From Intrasporangiaceae bacterium (GTDB lineage Bacteria > Actinomycetota > Actinomycetes > Actinomycetales > Dermatophilaceae), in the NCBI GenBank assembly GCA_021324575.1, contig JAJPIW010000032.1, positions 1-64,000 on the forward strand: DNA of 64,000 nucleotides. The letters are read 5' to 3'. The translations under genes and the position numbers were made by a program. Shown one piece after another: positions 20,330 to 28,896 of the stretch. Positions within the stretch are counted from its first letter, which is position 1. Every line of letters begins with the position of its first letter. Below the pieces are notes generated by a model, which worked only from the letters and a program-made list of their open reading frames with translations, was not told where the DNA came from and ran no database searches.

Positions 20330-20456
20330 CACGTGCTCCGGGGTCGGTGCAATTCCGAACCGGCGGTAACAGTCCGCGACCCGACCGCAGCCAGCGGCCG
20401 GTTGATGAGGTGCAAGTCCTCGACCGACGGTGAAAGTCCGGATGGTAGGCAGCACG
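20330..20456 (+). promoter_or_regulatory. Second FMN riboswitch, upstream of ribM-like gene
   Basis: This is a second complete RFN element, 127 nt, with four substitutions relative to the one at 16659-16785 and the same upstream GCGGCATACGATGTC promoter segment. It places the downstream PnuC-family transporter under FMN control. About 110 nt separate its end from the ATG. Confidence 0.95.
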
Positions 20457-20566
20457 TATGCCGCTTCGGCACCGTGGTCCTGGTGGCCCGGGGTCTCCCG
20501 GCGCGGCATGCACGTTCCCCGGAGTTCGTCCCTGCACCACGACAACTCCAAGGACGAACACCTCTC

Positions 20567-21328
20567 ATGGTCACCCAGGTCATCACCGCCGCGACGTCGT
20601 CCGGCAACGTCTTCCAGCGGCTGCTCGATGCCGCGATCCCGTTCGGCAAGTACCAGCTGCACTGGCTGGAGCTCATCGGCGTCCTGATCGGCGTCGTCTC
20701 CGCGTGGTACGGCATGAAGCGCCGCGTATGGGCCTGGCCGATCGGCATGGTCGCCAACGTCATGCTCTTCTTCGTCTACATCGGGGCGGCGTTCGGCGCC
20801 GACTCGCGGATCCCCCTCTTCGGCCAGTCCGGCCGGCAGGTCTTCCTCTTCCTCACCAGCGTCTACGGGTGGTGGGCGTGGCTGCAGTTCCGCCGGGCCA
20901 ACGGTGCGGGCGCCGCCACGCCGGCGGTCAACCCGCGCTGGGCCACGACGCGCGAGCGCCTCGCGCTCGCCGCCACCTGGCTGGTCCTCACGGTGGTCGC
21001 CCACCAGGTCTTCGTCTACCTGACCAACCTCGCGCCGAACCCGTACTGGACGCCGCAGTGGTGGTACTTCTGGTGCGACGCCTGGGTGTTCGTCGGCTCG
21101 ATGATGGCGACGTACGCGATGGCCCGCGGCTGGAACGAGTTCTGGCTGTGCTGGATCGTCGTCGACCTCGTCGGCGTCCCGATGGGCTTCGCCACCGGCT
21201 ACGTCCCGACCGCCGTCATGTACATCTTCTACGGCGCCTTCGTCCTCTACGGCTTCAGCCAGTGGGTCAAGGTGACCCGCGAGGCCAAGGCCGCCCCGCA
21301 CCGAGACACGGTCCAGGCCAACGTCTGA
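20567..21328 (+). CDS. ribM: PnuC-family transporter, probable riboflavin importer RibM
   Basis: The 253-residue protein is a PnuC-family facilitator with about seven membrane helices. It has the family's aromatic clusters ([20 protein letters not shown] and [11 protein letters not shown], then [16 protein letters not shown]-like and a C-terminal [12 protein letters not shown]). PnuC proteins usually import nicotinamide riboside, but members behind FMN riboswitches in actinobacteria (RibM/PnuX) import riboflavin. The riboswitch is the basis for this call. The ATG follows CCAAGGA; the longer track ORF runs through the riboswitch and is not used. Confidence 0.85.
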   Translation: MVTQVITAATSSGNVFQRLLDAAIPFGKYQLHWLELIGVLIGVVSAWYGMKRRVWAWPIGMVANVMLFFVYIGAAFGADSRIPLFGQSGRQVFLFLTSVYGWWAWLQFRRANGAGAATPAVNPRWATTRERLALAATWLVLTVVAHQVFVYLTNLAPNPYWTPQWWYFWCDAWVFVGSMMATYAMARGWNEFWLCWIVVDLVGVPMGFATGYVPTAVMYIFYGAFVLYGFSQWVKVTREAKAAPHRDTVQANV

Positions 21329-21347
21329 GTCCCCGTACCCTTGGAGC

Positions 21348-21611
21348 GTGAAGTCCTTCGACACGCTGTATGCCGAGCTGGCCGACAAGGCGGTGACCCG
21401 GCCCGAGGGGTCCGGGACCGTCCGGGCGCTGGACGCCGGCGTGCATGCGATCGGCAAGAAGATCGTGGAGGAGGCGGCCGAGGTCTGGATGGCGGCGGAG
21501 TACGAGGGCCGCGACAAGACGGCCGAGGAGATCAGCCAGCTCCTCTACCACCTCCAGGTCCTCATGGTCGCCTGCGACCTCACCCCCGACGACGTCTACA
21601 CCCACCTCTGA
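21348..21611 (+). CDS. hisE: Phosphoribosyl-ATP diphosphatase
   Basis: It hydrolyses phosphoribosyl-ATP in step two of histidine synthesis. The 87-residue all-alpha protein shows the [15 protein letters not shown] motif and [17 protein letters not shown] (21336-21341) ends 6 nt before the GTG, pointing to a leaderless mRNA. It is followed by hisG, a standard actinobacterial pair. Confidence 0.95.
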   Translation: MKSFDTLYAELADKAVTRPEGSGTVRALDAGVHAIGKKIVEEAAEVWMAAEYEGRDKTAEEISQLLYHLQVLMVACDLTPDDVYTHL

Positions 21612-21633
21612 GACTCTGCAAGAAGGCTCCACC

Positions 21634-22479
21634 ATGTTGCGAATTGCCGTGCCCAACAAGGGTTCCCTCGCCGACGCCGCGGGGGAGATGCTGCACGAGG
21701 CGGGCTACCGCACGCGCCGCGACCCCAAGGAGCTGATCGTCTCCGACGCCGACAACGACGTCGAGCTGTTCTACCTCAGGCCCCGCGACATCGCCGTCTA
21801 TGTCGGGTCCGGAACGGTCGACGCCGGGATCACCGGTCGCGACCTGCTCCTCGACTCCGGTTCGTCGGCCGCCGAGGTCATGACCCTCGGTTTCGGACGC
21901 TCGACCTTCCGGTATGCCGCGCGCCCGGGTGAGGTGTCGACGGTCGCCGACCTGGACGGCAAGCGGGTGGCGACCTCGTATGCCGGTCTCGTCGACAAGC
22001 ACCTCGCCGACCTCGGCATCCGGGCCCAGGTCGTGCGCCTCGACGGTGCGGTCGAGACGGCGATCACGCTCGGGGTCGCCGACGCGATCGCCGACGTCGT
22101 GGAGACCGGGACGACGTTGCGGCAGCAGGGGCTGGCGACCTTCGGGGACCCGATCCTGCGCAGCGAGGCCGTCCTCATCCGGCGTGAGGACGTCAGCGAG
22201 ACCAACGGGTTCGCCGTGTTGCGGCGCCGGCTGACCGGCGTCATCACCGCACGCCACTACGTCATGCTCGACTACGACGTGCCGGCCGAGCTCGTCGAGC
22301 AGGCCTGCCGGCTGACGCCCGGTCTGGAGTCGCCCACCGTCGCGCCGCTCGCGAACGGGACGTGGTGCGCCGTCCGGTCGATGGTGCCGCGGGCTCGGAC
22401 CAACGCGATCATGGACGAGCTCTGGGACCTCGGCGCGCGGGCGATCCTCGTGACGGACATCGCCGCCTGCCGGCTGTGA
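21634..22479 (+). CDS. hisG: ATP phosphoribosyltransferase (long form)
   Basis: It catalyses the first, feedback-regulated step of histidine synthesis. The 281-residue length includes the C-terminal ACT-like regulatory domain, so this is the long homohexameric form. Visible motifs are MLRIAVPNKGSL, GITGRDLLLDSG and the PRPP loop ADAIADVVETGTTL. The ATG follows AAGGCT. Its stop overlaps the next GTG. Confidence 0.95.
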   Translation: MLRIAVPNKGSLADAAGEMLHEAGYRTRRDPKELIVSDADNDVELFYLRPRDIAVYVGSGTVDAGITGRDLLLDSGSSAAEVMTLGFGRSTFRYAARPGEVSTVADLDGKRVATSYAGLVDKHLADLGIRAQVVRLDGAVETAITLGVADAIADVVETGTTLRQQGLATFGDPILRSEAVLIRREDVSETNGFAVLRRRLTGVITARHYVMLDYDVPAELVEQACRLTPGLESPTVAPLANGTWCAVRSMVPRARTNAIMDELWDLGARAILVTDIAACRL

Positions 22480-22946
22480 GCCGACCGAGCGGCGCGTTCG
22501 CGCCGTTCCGCCCCCGCCGCGGTCGGGCCGTGGCGACGACCGCGGCCGTCGTCGTGGTGCTCGTCTTCGCGGTCGTCGCAGTCTTCCTGCCCGGGCCTCG
22601 GGACGCCGGGAACTGGACACCGTTGGACCGGGTCATGCTCATCGGGCTGGCCCTGGCGATCGCCTGGTTCCTCCTGCGCTATGCCTCGATCAAGGCGGTC
22701 CCGACCCGGGAGAGCCTCACGGTGCGCAACCTGCTCACCAGCCGGACCGTGGAGTGGAGCGAGATCGTGGCAGTGCAGTTCGCCGGCGCCGACCCGTGGG
22801 TCACCCTCGACCTGGCCGACACCGACTCCCTGGCGGTGATGGCGATCCAGAAGGCCGACGGGCCTCGCGCCCGCGCCGAGGCGGGCCGGCTGGCCGCGCT
22901 TGTCGCCGGCCTGGGCGAAGCCGGCGAGTCGGGTGGGTCGGGCTGA
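22476..22946 (+). CDS. PH-domain membrane protein
   Basis: The 156-residue product has two membrane helices (residues ~18-37 and ~50-66) and then a small bacterial PH-like domain (PTRESLTVRNLLTSRTVEWSEI...). Such proteins follow hisG in many actinobacteria; their function is unknown. The GTG overlaps the hisG stop (GTGA). The C terminus faces the cytoplasm if the usual topology holds. Confidence 0.7.
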   Translation: MSRPSGAFAPFRPRRGRAVATTAAVVVVLVFAVVAVFLPGPRDAGNWTPLDRVMLIGLALAIAWFLLRYASIKAVPTRESLTVRNLLTSRTVEWSEIVAVQFAGADPWVTLDLADTDSLAVMAIQKADGPRARAEAGRLAALVAGLGEAGESGGSG

Positions 22947-22949
22947 CGC

Positions 22950-22995
22950 GGTGGGGTGCCGAACGCGCGGTATGCCGCGCCTTCGGCACCCCACC
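22950..22995. terminator. Long hairpin with a TATG loop after the PH-domain gene
   Basis: GGTGGGGTGCCGAA and TTCGGCACCCCACC pair perfectly; inside them GCGCGG-TATG-CCGCGC continues the stem after one C/C mismatch. The loop creates a GTATGCC word. It lies 4 nt after the stop and likely ends transcription of hisE-hisG. Confidence 0.7.
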
Positions 22996-23150
22996 CGGAG
23001 CCGGGCAGCACCTCAGATGAGCTTGACCATCGCCTGGCGTGGCCATCGGTCGAGGCCCATCGCGCGAGCTGGCGACTGCGGGCAGCTCGCCTGACGCCGC
23101 CACCCGAATCCTGATCACATCCACCATCCTGCCGAGTTGGCCGACGGACT

Positions 23151-23240
23151 CTGCCCGTACGGCATCCCAGGAGGCTGGGGGATACCGAACGGGCGGCATA
23201 CTGCCCGTACGGCATCCCAGGAGGCTGAGGGATGTCGAAC
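23151..23240. repeat. 40-bp direct repeat, two copies 50 bp apart
   Basis: CTGCCCGTACGGCATCCCAG... occurs at 23151-23190 and 23201-23240 with three differences. Each copy contains a hairpin of GCATCCCAG against CTGGGGGAT-like arms. The 10-bp spacer between them carries GCGGCATA, completing a GGCATAC word at the junction. Confidence 0.8.
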
Positions 23241-23300
23241 CGGCACCCATCCGTGACGCGTGGGATACGTGACGCGCGGCATACCGCACGTTCGGTATCC

Positions 23301-23316
23301 CTGCACTTCGGTGCAG
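23301..23316. terminator. UUCG tetraloop hairpin
   Basis: CTGCAC-TTCG-GTGCAG is a perfect 6-bp stem with a UUCG loop, just past the end of the reverse-strand MFS gene. It probably belongs to that gene's terminator. Confidence 0.45.
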
Positions 23317-23327
23317 TGCCAAGCGGG

Positions 23328-24539
23328 TCAGCTGACCTTGGTGCGATCGGGGCGCAGGGCCAAGGCCGAAGCCACCTGGGGCACCATCACCGCGACGAGG
23401 ACGGCCCAGATCCACCGGTCTGTCCCGGTGGCGTCGCGCACCGCCCCGAGCGCGGTCGGCCCGACGGCCGCCGTCGTGTAGCAGAGCAGGAAGCACATCG
23501 CCGTGAACCGCGCACTGGCCGCCGCATCCACGGCATACCGGACGAGCAGCACCAGCCCGAGGGCGAACGCAGCGCCCTGACCGATACCGAGCAGGAGCGC
23601 CCAGACCCACGGCGCGGCGGTCGGGGCGAGCCAGATGCCCAGCTCGCCCGCCAGGCCGGACGCACAGGCGGCGAGCAGGAGGACCCGTTCGTCACGGACC
23701 TTGTCGGTGAGCCACGGCCCGACCAGACCGGAGACGAGCTGGGCACCGGTGAAGAGGGCGAGGAGAAGTCCGGAGCCGGCCGGCGTCCAGTGCTCGTCGA
23801 CGTAGGTGGGGGCCAGCCACGCCAGCGAGGAGTAGAACTGCACCGACTGGCAGGCCATGAACGCGGCGACGAGCAGCGCCGTCGCCGAGCGCCACGGAAG
23901 CCGGCCCGAGGCGGTCTGCGGCCGGTCGGTGGCGACGTGTCGGCGGTGGGCGATCCGGGCGACGGGGAGCCACGCGACCAGGCCGAGGGCCGCGACGACC
24001 CCCCACAGTCCGAGCGACAGCGGCCAGGAGCCGAGCGCATCGGCGACGGGCACCGTCACGGCCGAGGCCACACCGGCGCCACCCATCATGGCGAACATCG
24101 TCAGCCCGGTCGCCAGGCCGGTGCGGTGGGGCGGGAAGAACCCCTTGACCAGTCCGGGCATCAGGGTCCCGGCGAGCGCGATCCCGACGCCGGCGACCAG
24201 GGTCCCGAGGAAGAGCGGCCAGGTGAGGTCGCCCAGCCCGCGCAGCAGGTTGCCGACGACGACCAGCGCGACGGCCGCTGCCACCACCCGCCCGGCGCCG
24301 AACCGGTGCCCGACGCGGGCGGCGACCGGCGCGAACAGACCCATGCACAACACCGGAACCGTTGTGAGCACACCGATCTCGGCGCCGGACAGCCCGAGGT
24401 CGGTGCGCAGCGCCGGCTCGAGCGGCGGAAGCGACGCCATCAGGGTGCGCAGGGAGAAGCCCACACCGACGAGTCCCGCGACGACCACGGCGAGCCGTAC
24501 GGTCGGGCCCGCGGTGCGGCTCGGTGAGGTCGTCGACAT
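23328..24539 (-). CDS. MFS transporter, CynX/NimT type
   Basis: The 403-residue protein has about 12 membrane helices and an MFS layout. The N-terminal MASLPPLEPALRTDLGLSGAEIGVLTTVPVL and the loop ARVGHRFGAGRV are typical of the cyanate-permease-like (CynX/NimT) branch. The substrate cannot be inferred. It lies 10 bp after the kinase-like gene on the same strand and probably shares its mRNA. Confidence 0.8.
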   Translation of the reverse strand: MSTTSPSRTAGPTVRLAVVVAGLVGVGFSLRTLMASLPPLEPALRTDLGLSGAEIGVLTTVPVLCMGLFAPVAARVGHRFGAGRVVAAAVALVVVGNLLRGLGDLTWPLFLGTLVAGVGIALAGTLMPGLVKGFFPPHRTGLATGLTMFAMMGGAGVASAVTVPVADALGSWPLSLGLWGVVAALGLVAWLPVARIAHRRHVATDRPQTASGRLPWRSATALLVAAFMACQSVQFYSSLAWLAPTYVDEHWTPAGSGLLLALFTGAQLVSGLVGPWLTDKVRDERVLLLAACASGLAGELGIWLAPTAAPWVWALLLGIGQGAAFALGLVLLVRYAVDAAASARFTAMCFLLCYTTAAVGPTALGAVRDATGTDRWIWAVLVAVMVPQVASALALRPDRTKVS

Positions 24540-24549
24540 CAGTCGATCA

Positions 24550-25128
24550 TCACCCCGTCCGCTCGCTCCAGGCCGTCGTGTCCACGACGACGTCGGCGCG
24601 GTCCCGGACGTGGTCGGCGCCGAACAGCTCCTCCTCGTGCCCCGCCCAGCGGTCCCACTCCCGGGCGAAGACGTCGCCGTCGCGGCTCAGCGCACGCTCC
24701 TTGCGGACCGCGTCGTCGGCCTCCAGCCAGACCACGACGGCGGCGTGGTCGCCGGCGGGATGGGCAGCGGCGCCCACGCCCTCCAGGACGAGCACCTCGG
24801 TCGCGGGGACCACTACCGACGGCCCGGGACGCTCGTCGGTCCAGTTCCATGTCTCGTATGCCGCAGGCCCACCGGCCGCGAGGGGCGCCAGGACGTCGCG
24901 TTCGACCGTCGTCACGGCCGCCGCGAGGCCGTCCCAGCCCGGGTAGACGTCGTCGAGGTGCAGGACCGGCGCGCCGAGAGCGGCAGCCAGCAGCCCGGCA
25001 TACGTCGTCTTGCCCGTTCCGCTCCGCCCGTCGATGGCGATGACTTTCGTTGCCCCACAACGGGGTTGGGCCGACCGGACAAGAGAGACAACACGGTCGA
25101 CGGCATCCGTCAGGCGGTCGGTGGGCAC
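24550..25128 (-). CDS. P-loop nucleoside/uridine kinase-like protein
   Basis: The 192-residue protein has Walker [10 protein letters not shown] near residue 34 and a downstream [12 protein letters not shown], the arrangement of uridine kinase-like P-loop enzymes. No substrate assignment is possible. On the reverse strand TAGCGT ends 6 nt before the GTG, so it appears to be leaderless and shares a 37-bp divergent promoter region with hisF. Confidence 0.65.
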   Translation of the reverse strand: MPTDRLTDAVDRVVSLVRSAQPRCGATKVIAIDGRSGTGKTTYAGLLAAALGAPVLHLDDVYPGWDGLAAAVTTVERDVLAPLAAGGPAAYETWNWTDERPGPSVVVPATEVLVLEGVGAAAHPAGDHAAVVVWLEADDAVRKERALSRDGDVFAREWDRWAGHEEELFGADHVRDRADVVVDTTAWSERTG

Positions 25129-25162
25129 GCCGACACGCTACGCGGCATACCCTCGGCGCATG
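25126..25162. promoter_or_regulatory. Divergent leaderless promoters of the kinase-like gene and hisF
   Basis: Reverse TAGCGT (25140-25135) ends 6 nt before the kinase-like GTG; forward TACCCT (25148-25153) ends 6 nt before the hisF ATG. The two -10 boxes are 7 bp apart, and the forward one is part of a GGCATAC word. Each promoter's -35 area lies inside the other gene. Confidence 0.55.
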
Positions 25163-25915
25163 AGTCTGGCCGTGCGGGTGATCCCGTGCCTCGACGTCGA
25201 CGCGGGGCGTGTGGTCAAGGGTGTGAACTTCGAGAACCTGCGCGACGCTGGCGACCCGGTCGAGCTGGCGCGGGCGTACGGCGAGCAGGGCGCCGACGAG
25301 CTGACCTTCCTCGACGTGACGGCAAGCAGCGGCGACCGGGAGACGACCTACGACGTGGTCCGGCGGACCGCCGAGGAGGTCTTCATCCCGCTCACGGTCG
25401 GCGGGGGAGTGCGGACCGTCGACGACGTGGACCGGTTGCTGCGCAACGGTGCCGACAAGGTGGGCATCAACACCGGGGCCATCGCCCGGCCGGAGGTCAT
25501 CGCCGAGATCGCCGACCGCTTCGGGGCTCAGGTGCTCGTCCTGTCGGCCGACGTCCGGCGCGCCCCCGACGGCCATTTCGAGGTGACGACGCACGGTGGC
25601 CGGAAGTCGGCCGGGCTGGAGGCCGTCGCCTGGTGCGTGCGGGCCCAGCAGCTCGGCGCCGGTGAGATCCTGCTCAACTCGATGGACGCCGACGGCACCA
25701 AGGCGGGCTTCGACCTCGACCTGATCCGCGCGGTCCGGGCCGAGGTGTCGATCCCGGTCATCGCCAGTGGTGGCGCCGGGCGGGTGGAGCACTTCGCGCC
25801 GGCCGTCGACGCCGGAGCCGACGCCGTGCTGGCCGCGAGCGTCTTCCACTTCGGCGAGCTGTCGATCGCCGACGTCAAGACCGCTCTGGCTGCCGCCGGG
25901 CACCCCGTGCGCTGA
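25160..25915 (+). CDS. hisF: Imidazole glycerol phosphate synthase cyclase subunit
   Basis: HisF closes the imidazole ring using ammonia from HisH. The 251-residue TIM barrel starts [21 protein letters not shown] and shows FLDVTAS, the VGGGVRT loop and PVIASGGAG phosphate loops. ATG 25160 was chosen over the track start because the conserved sequence begins there and TACCCT lies 6 nt upstream (leaderless). Confidence 0.95.
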   Translation: MSLAVRVIPCLDVDAGRVVKGVNFENLRDAGDPVELARAYGEQGADELTFLDVTASSGDRETTYDVVRRTAEEVFIPLTVGGGVRTVDDVDRLLRNGADKVGINTGAIARPEVIAEIADRFGAQVLVLSADVRRAPDGHFEVTTHGGRKSAGLEAVAWCVRAQQLGAGEILLNSMDADGTKAGFDLDLIRAVRAEVSIPVIASGGAGRVEHFAPAVDAGADAVLAASVFHFGELSIADVKTALAAAGHPVR

Positions 25916-25942
25916 GCGCCCTCGGCTGCCCGCGGCCCCAGG

Positions 25943-26584
25943 TCAGCCGCCGAACCCCAGGTCCGCGGCGCTGAGGGCGGCGATGGCCTCCTGGCTCCCG
26001 GTCGCCTCGACCCGAGCGACCCGGATCCGACCGTATGCCGCGAGCAGGAGCTCCCCGACGGGGCCGGCCAGGTGGACCTCGCCGAGGTCGGTCGGTGGGT
26101 GGACGGCATACGGCGTGCGACCGGTCGGCTCGAGTGTGACGCCGACCGGGGAGCTGCGGAACATCAGCACGCCCAGCCGCTTCAGGGTCCGGCCGAGAGC
26201 CCGCTCGACGTCGGCCGGCAGGGTGCGCGGCTCCTGGCCGTTGGCGCGGCGGATGTCCTCGGTGTGGACGTAGAACTCGACGAGGTTAACGGCGTCGTCG
26301 ACGAGGGCCAGTCGCGCTGGGCTCCAGACGGGCGGACCGTTGCGCACGCGGTCCACGAGGGCTGCGAAATCGATGCCGGCCAGCTCGGTCTGGGCCCGTT
26401 CGAGCCGGCCGGCCAGGGCTGGGATCATGATGCCGGGGGCCACGTCCGGCCGCGACTCGCGCAGCACGATGTGGGCGCTGAGCGCGGCGACGTCCCACGG
26501 GTCGCACAGGGTCGCGCCGTGAGCACCGAACTCCTCGGCGGCTGCCACGTAGGCCAGGCGTTCGGAGCGGGCCGGGTTCGTCAT
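25943..26584 (-). CDS. TIGR03085-type DinB-like metal-binding protein
   Basis: The 213-residue product resembles the actinobacterial TIGR03085 family (mycothiol-dependent maleylpyruvate isomerase-like, DinB four-helix fold). The conserved blocks PARSERLAYV, TLCDPWDVAALSAHIVLRESRPD, GPPVWSP and NLVEFYVHTEDIRRA with candidate metal ligands His and Glu are visible. Function is unknown. An alternative ATG lies 9 nt upstream (26593). It converges on hisF and diverges from hisI across a repeat-rich gap. Confidence 0.75.
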   Translation of the reverse strand: MTNPARSERLAYVAAAEEFGAHGATLCDPWDVAALSAHIVLRESRPDVAPGIMIPALAGRLERAQTELAGIDFAALVDRVRNGPPVWSPARLALVDDAVNLVEFYVHTEDIRRANGQEPRTLPADVERALGRTLKRLGVLMFRSSPVGVTLEPTGRTPYAVHPPTDLGEVHLAGPVGELLLAAYGRIRVARVEATGSQEAIAALSAADLGFGG

Positions 26585-26630
26585 GGTCGCCATCGTGCCG
26601 CATGCCTCGATACCTCGCGCCTCGCGCCTC

Positions 26631-26705
26631 CCGGCTCCTCGTTCCCCGGCTCCTCGTTCCCCGGCTCCTCGTTCCCCGGCTCCTCGTTCCCCGGCTCCTC
26701 GTTCC
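26631..26705. repeat. Five perfect tandem copies of a 15-mer
   Basis: CCGGCTCCTCGTTCC is repeated five times without interruption. A multiple-of-three unit keeps frames open on both strands and explains the repetitive shadow ORFs there. Confidence 0.95.
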
Positions 26706-26878
26706 CCGCACGTGCGGGGTTGTTCAGACCTACCCGCCGGTAACCCCGCCATAACCCCGCACGTGCGGGCTCGGTTGGGCGGGCCCCGCACCGGCGGGCC
26801 CGGTTGGCTGACCCCGCACGTGCGGGGTTGTTCAGACCTACCCGCCGGTAACCCCGCCATAACCCCGCACGTGCGGGG
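26704..26878. repeat. Duplicated 66-bp unit bounded by CCCCGCACGTGCGGGG
   Basis: Copies at 26704-26769 and 26812-26877 are identical over 66 bp. The 16-bp palindrome CCCCGCACGTGCGGGG occurs four times (26704, 26755 with a last-base change, 26812, 26863), spaced 51, 57 and 51 bp. A degenerate CCCCGCACCGGCGGG lies between at about 26784. Confidence 0.9.
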
Positions 26879-26965
26879 ATAGGCGGGAGTCGGGGGACCG
26901 GCACGTCGGTTTCGCACGGTGAACCGGCGCGGGGACGGCATACGACACCGGGCAGAATGGCCGTC

Positions 26966-27355
26966 ATGCCCCCGCTCGACCCGGCCATTGCCGCGCGCCT
27001 CAAGCGTGACGACTCCGGTCTCGTCGCCGCCGTCGTCCAGCAGCACGACACCGGCGAGGTGCTCATGCTCGGTTGGATGGACGACGAGGCACTGCGGCGC
27101 ACCCTGGTCGAGGGCCGGGTGACGTTCTGGTCGCGCAGCCGGCAGGAGTACTGGCGCAAGGGCGACACCTCCGGCCACGTGCAGTGGGTCCGGTCGGTGG
27201 CCCTCGACTGTGACGGCGACGCACTCCTCGTGCGCGTCGACCAGGTGGGCGCGGCCTGTCACACCGGCGACCGCACCTGCTTCGACGCCGGCGACCTCGG
27301 CGCCACCGCGGGTGAGCAAGTCGGACACGACACCCAGCAGGGGGGAGCGGCGTGA
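26966..27355 (+). CDS. hisI: Phosphoribosyl-AMP cyclohydrolase
   Basis: It opens the adenine ring in step three of histidine synthesis. The 129-residue product shows [31 protein letters not shown] and the metal site [12 protein letters not shown] 26966 is preferred to ATG 26957 because CAGAAT ends 7 nt before it, consistent with a leaderless start. It overlaps trpE (GTGA), linking histidine and tryptophan genes. Confidence 0.94.
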   Translation: MPPLDPAIAARLKRDDSGLVAAVVQQHDTGEVLMLGWMDDEALRRTLVEGRVTFWSRSRQEYWRKGDTSGHVQWVRSVALDCDGDALLVRVDQVGAACHTGDRTCFDAGDLGATAGEQVGHDTQQGGAA

Positions 27356-28896
27356 GCGTTCCCGACCTCGGGTTCGGCCGCACCTGGCCGGACCTGAACC
27401 AGTTCCAGGTCCTCGCCGAGGACCGCCGGGTGATCCCGGTGGTCCGCCGGCTGATGGCAGACGCCGAGACCCCGATCGGGGTCTACCGCAAGCTGGCCCG
27501 CGACGAGCCCGGGACCTTCCTCCTGGAGTCCGCCGAGCATGGCGGCGTCTGGTCGCGGTACTCGATCGTCGGGGCGCGCAGCAGCGCGGTCCTCACCGAG
27601 CAGCGGGGCGAGGCGCACTGGCTCGGCACGCCGCCCGTCGGCGTCCCGACCTCCGGCGACCCGCTCGACGCCGTCCGCGACACCCTCTCGGCCTTGGCGA
27701 CCGACGCCATCGCAGGCCTGCCACCTCTCACCGGCGGCCTCGTCGGCGCGATCACCTACGACGCGGTCCGGCACTGGGAGAAGGTCCCCGACACCAACCC
27801 CGACGTCCTCGGCATCCCGACCATCGCTCTCATGCTCGCCACCGACCTGGCCGTCCTCGACCACGCCGACGGCTCGATCCTCCTCGTCGCCAACGCGGTC
27901 AACTACGACGCGACCGACGAGCGGGTCGACGAGGCTTGGGCCGACGCGGTCGCCCGGCTCGACGCGATGACCGACGCCCTGCGCGCGCCGGCACAGAGCA
28001 CGGTCGCCGCCATCGATGAGATGGTCCGCGACCGGGCCCTGGAGGAGGTGACGAGCAACCTCACCGAGGACGCCTACCTCGCCATGGTCGATGCCGCCAA
28101 GGAGGACATCCGCGCCGGTGAGGTGTTCCAAGTCGTTCTCTCGCAACGGTTCTCGATGCCGTGCCCGGCCGACGCCCTCGATGTCTACCGCGCCCTCCGC
28201 GCCAGCAACCCCAGCCCCTACATGTACCTCTTCCGCTTCCCGCACCCCGACGGTTCGACCTACGAGGTCGTCGGGTCCTCGCCGGAGGCGCTCGTCCGGG
28301 TGGAGGGCCGCCGCGCCATCACCCACCCGATCGCCGGCTCACGGCCCCGCGGCAAGACCCCCGAGGACGACGTCCGGCTCGGCGACGACCTCCTCGCGGA
28401 CCCCAAGGAGCGCTCCGAGCACGTCATGCTCGTCGACCTCGGCCGCAACGACCTGCAACGCGTATGCCGGCCGGGTACCGTCGACGTCGTCGAGCTCATG
28501 CACCTGCGCCACTACAGCCACGTCATCCACATCGAGTCGACCGTGGCAGGTGAGCTCAGGGACGGCAGCACGGCATACGACGCGCTCGTCGCGACCTTCC
28601 CTGCGGGAACCCTCAGCGGTGCACCCAAGCCGCGGGCGATGGCGCTCATCGAGCACTACGAGCCGACCCGCCGCGGCATCTACGGCGGGGTCGTCGGCTA
28701 CCTCGACTTCCACGGCAATATGGACATGGCGATCGCGATCCGGACCGGCCTGCTCAAGGACGGCCTGGCGCACGTGCAGGCCGGCGCCGGGATCGTCGCC
28801 GACTCGGTGCCGCAGTCCGAGCACGACGAGTGCCGCAACAAGGCGGCCGCGGTGCTCCGGGCCGTCGCGTCGGCCCGAGGGTTCACGGCCCCGTGA
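27352..28896 (+). CDS. trpE: Anthranilate synthase component I
   Basis: It makes anthranilate from chorismate with glutamine-derived or free ammonia. The 514-residue length is normal. An N-terminal LLESAEHGG (tryptophan feedback site), the [12 protein letters not shown] block, and the C-terminal [26 protein letters not shown] and [15 protein letters not shown] motifs are intact. The GTG overlaps the hisI stop. No trp attenuator is possible in the 4-bp overlap. Confidence 0.96.
   Translation: MSVPDLGFGRTWPDLNQFQVLAEDRRVIPVVRRLMADAETPIGVYRKLARDEPGTFLLESAEHGGVWSRYSIVGARSSAVLTEQRGEAHWLGTPPVGVPTSGDPLDAVRDTLSALATDAIAGLPPLTGGLVGAITYDAVRHWEKVPDTNPDVLGIPTIALMLATDLAVLDHADGSILLVANAVNYDATDERVDEAWADAVARLDAMTDALRAPAQSTVAAIDEMVRDRALEEVTSNLTEDAYLAMVDAAKEDIRAGEVFQVVLSQRFSMPCPADALDVYRALRASNPSPYMYLFRFPHPDGSTYEVVGSSPEALVRVEGRRAITHPIAGSRPRGKTPEDDVRLGDDLLADPKERSEHVMLVDLGRNDLQRVCRPGTVDVVELMHLRHYSHVIHIESTVAGELRDGSTAYDALVATFPAGTLSGAPKPRAMALIEHYEPTRRGIYGGVVGYLDFHGNMDMAIAIRTGLLKDGLAHVQAGAGIVADSVPQSEHDECRNKAAAVLRAVASARGFTAP

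Larger units (their letters stand above)
22996..23327. other. Gene-free convergent gap with repeats
   Basis: No gene was recognised. The gap between the convergent hisG-side operon and the MFS gene holds a 40-bp direct repeat (23151-23240), a long imperfect palindrome (23262-23301) and a UUCG hairpin (23301-23316). A short reverse frame from about 23127 looks like protein-coding remnants but matches nothing I know. Confidence 0.5.
26594..26965. other. Repeat-rich divergent gap before hisI
   Basis: No gene is supported, although tandem repeats keep several frames open. It holds five 15-bp tandem repeats (26631-26705) and a 66-bp direct repeat that begins and ends with the palindrome CCCCGCACGTGCGGGG (26704-26877). 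A -10-like CAGAAT at 26953-26958 lies 7 nt before the hisI ATG. Confidence 0.6.

Noticed and set aside
20183-20566. Extended N terminus of the PnuC-like ORF in the track
   Set aside because: It reads through ribH and the FMN riboswitch; the ATG at 20567 with AAGGA is the credible start.
26704-26878. CRISPR array suggested by regularly spaced CCCCGCACGTGCGGGG palindromes
   Set aside because: Only four copies, spacing of 51/57/51 bp with a 16-bp repeat, the 'spacers' are duplicated rather than unique, and no cas gene is in the window.
26286-26882. Repetitive ORFs over the 15-mer tandem repeats
   Set aside because: The open frames arise because the unit length is a multiple of three; they have no SD and overlap the TIGR03085 gene or the gap.
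27330-27360. Trp attenuator before trpE
   Set aside because: trpE overlaps hisI by 4 nt and no Trp-rich leader peptide is visible.
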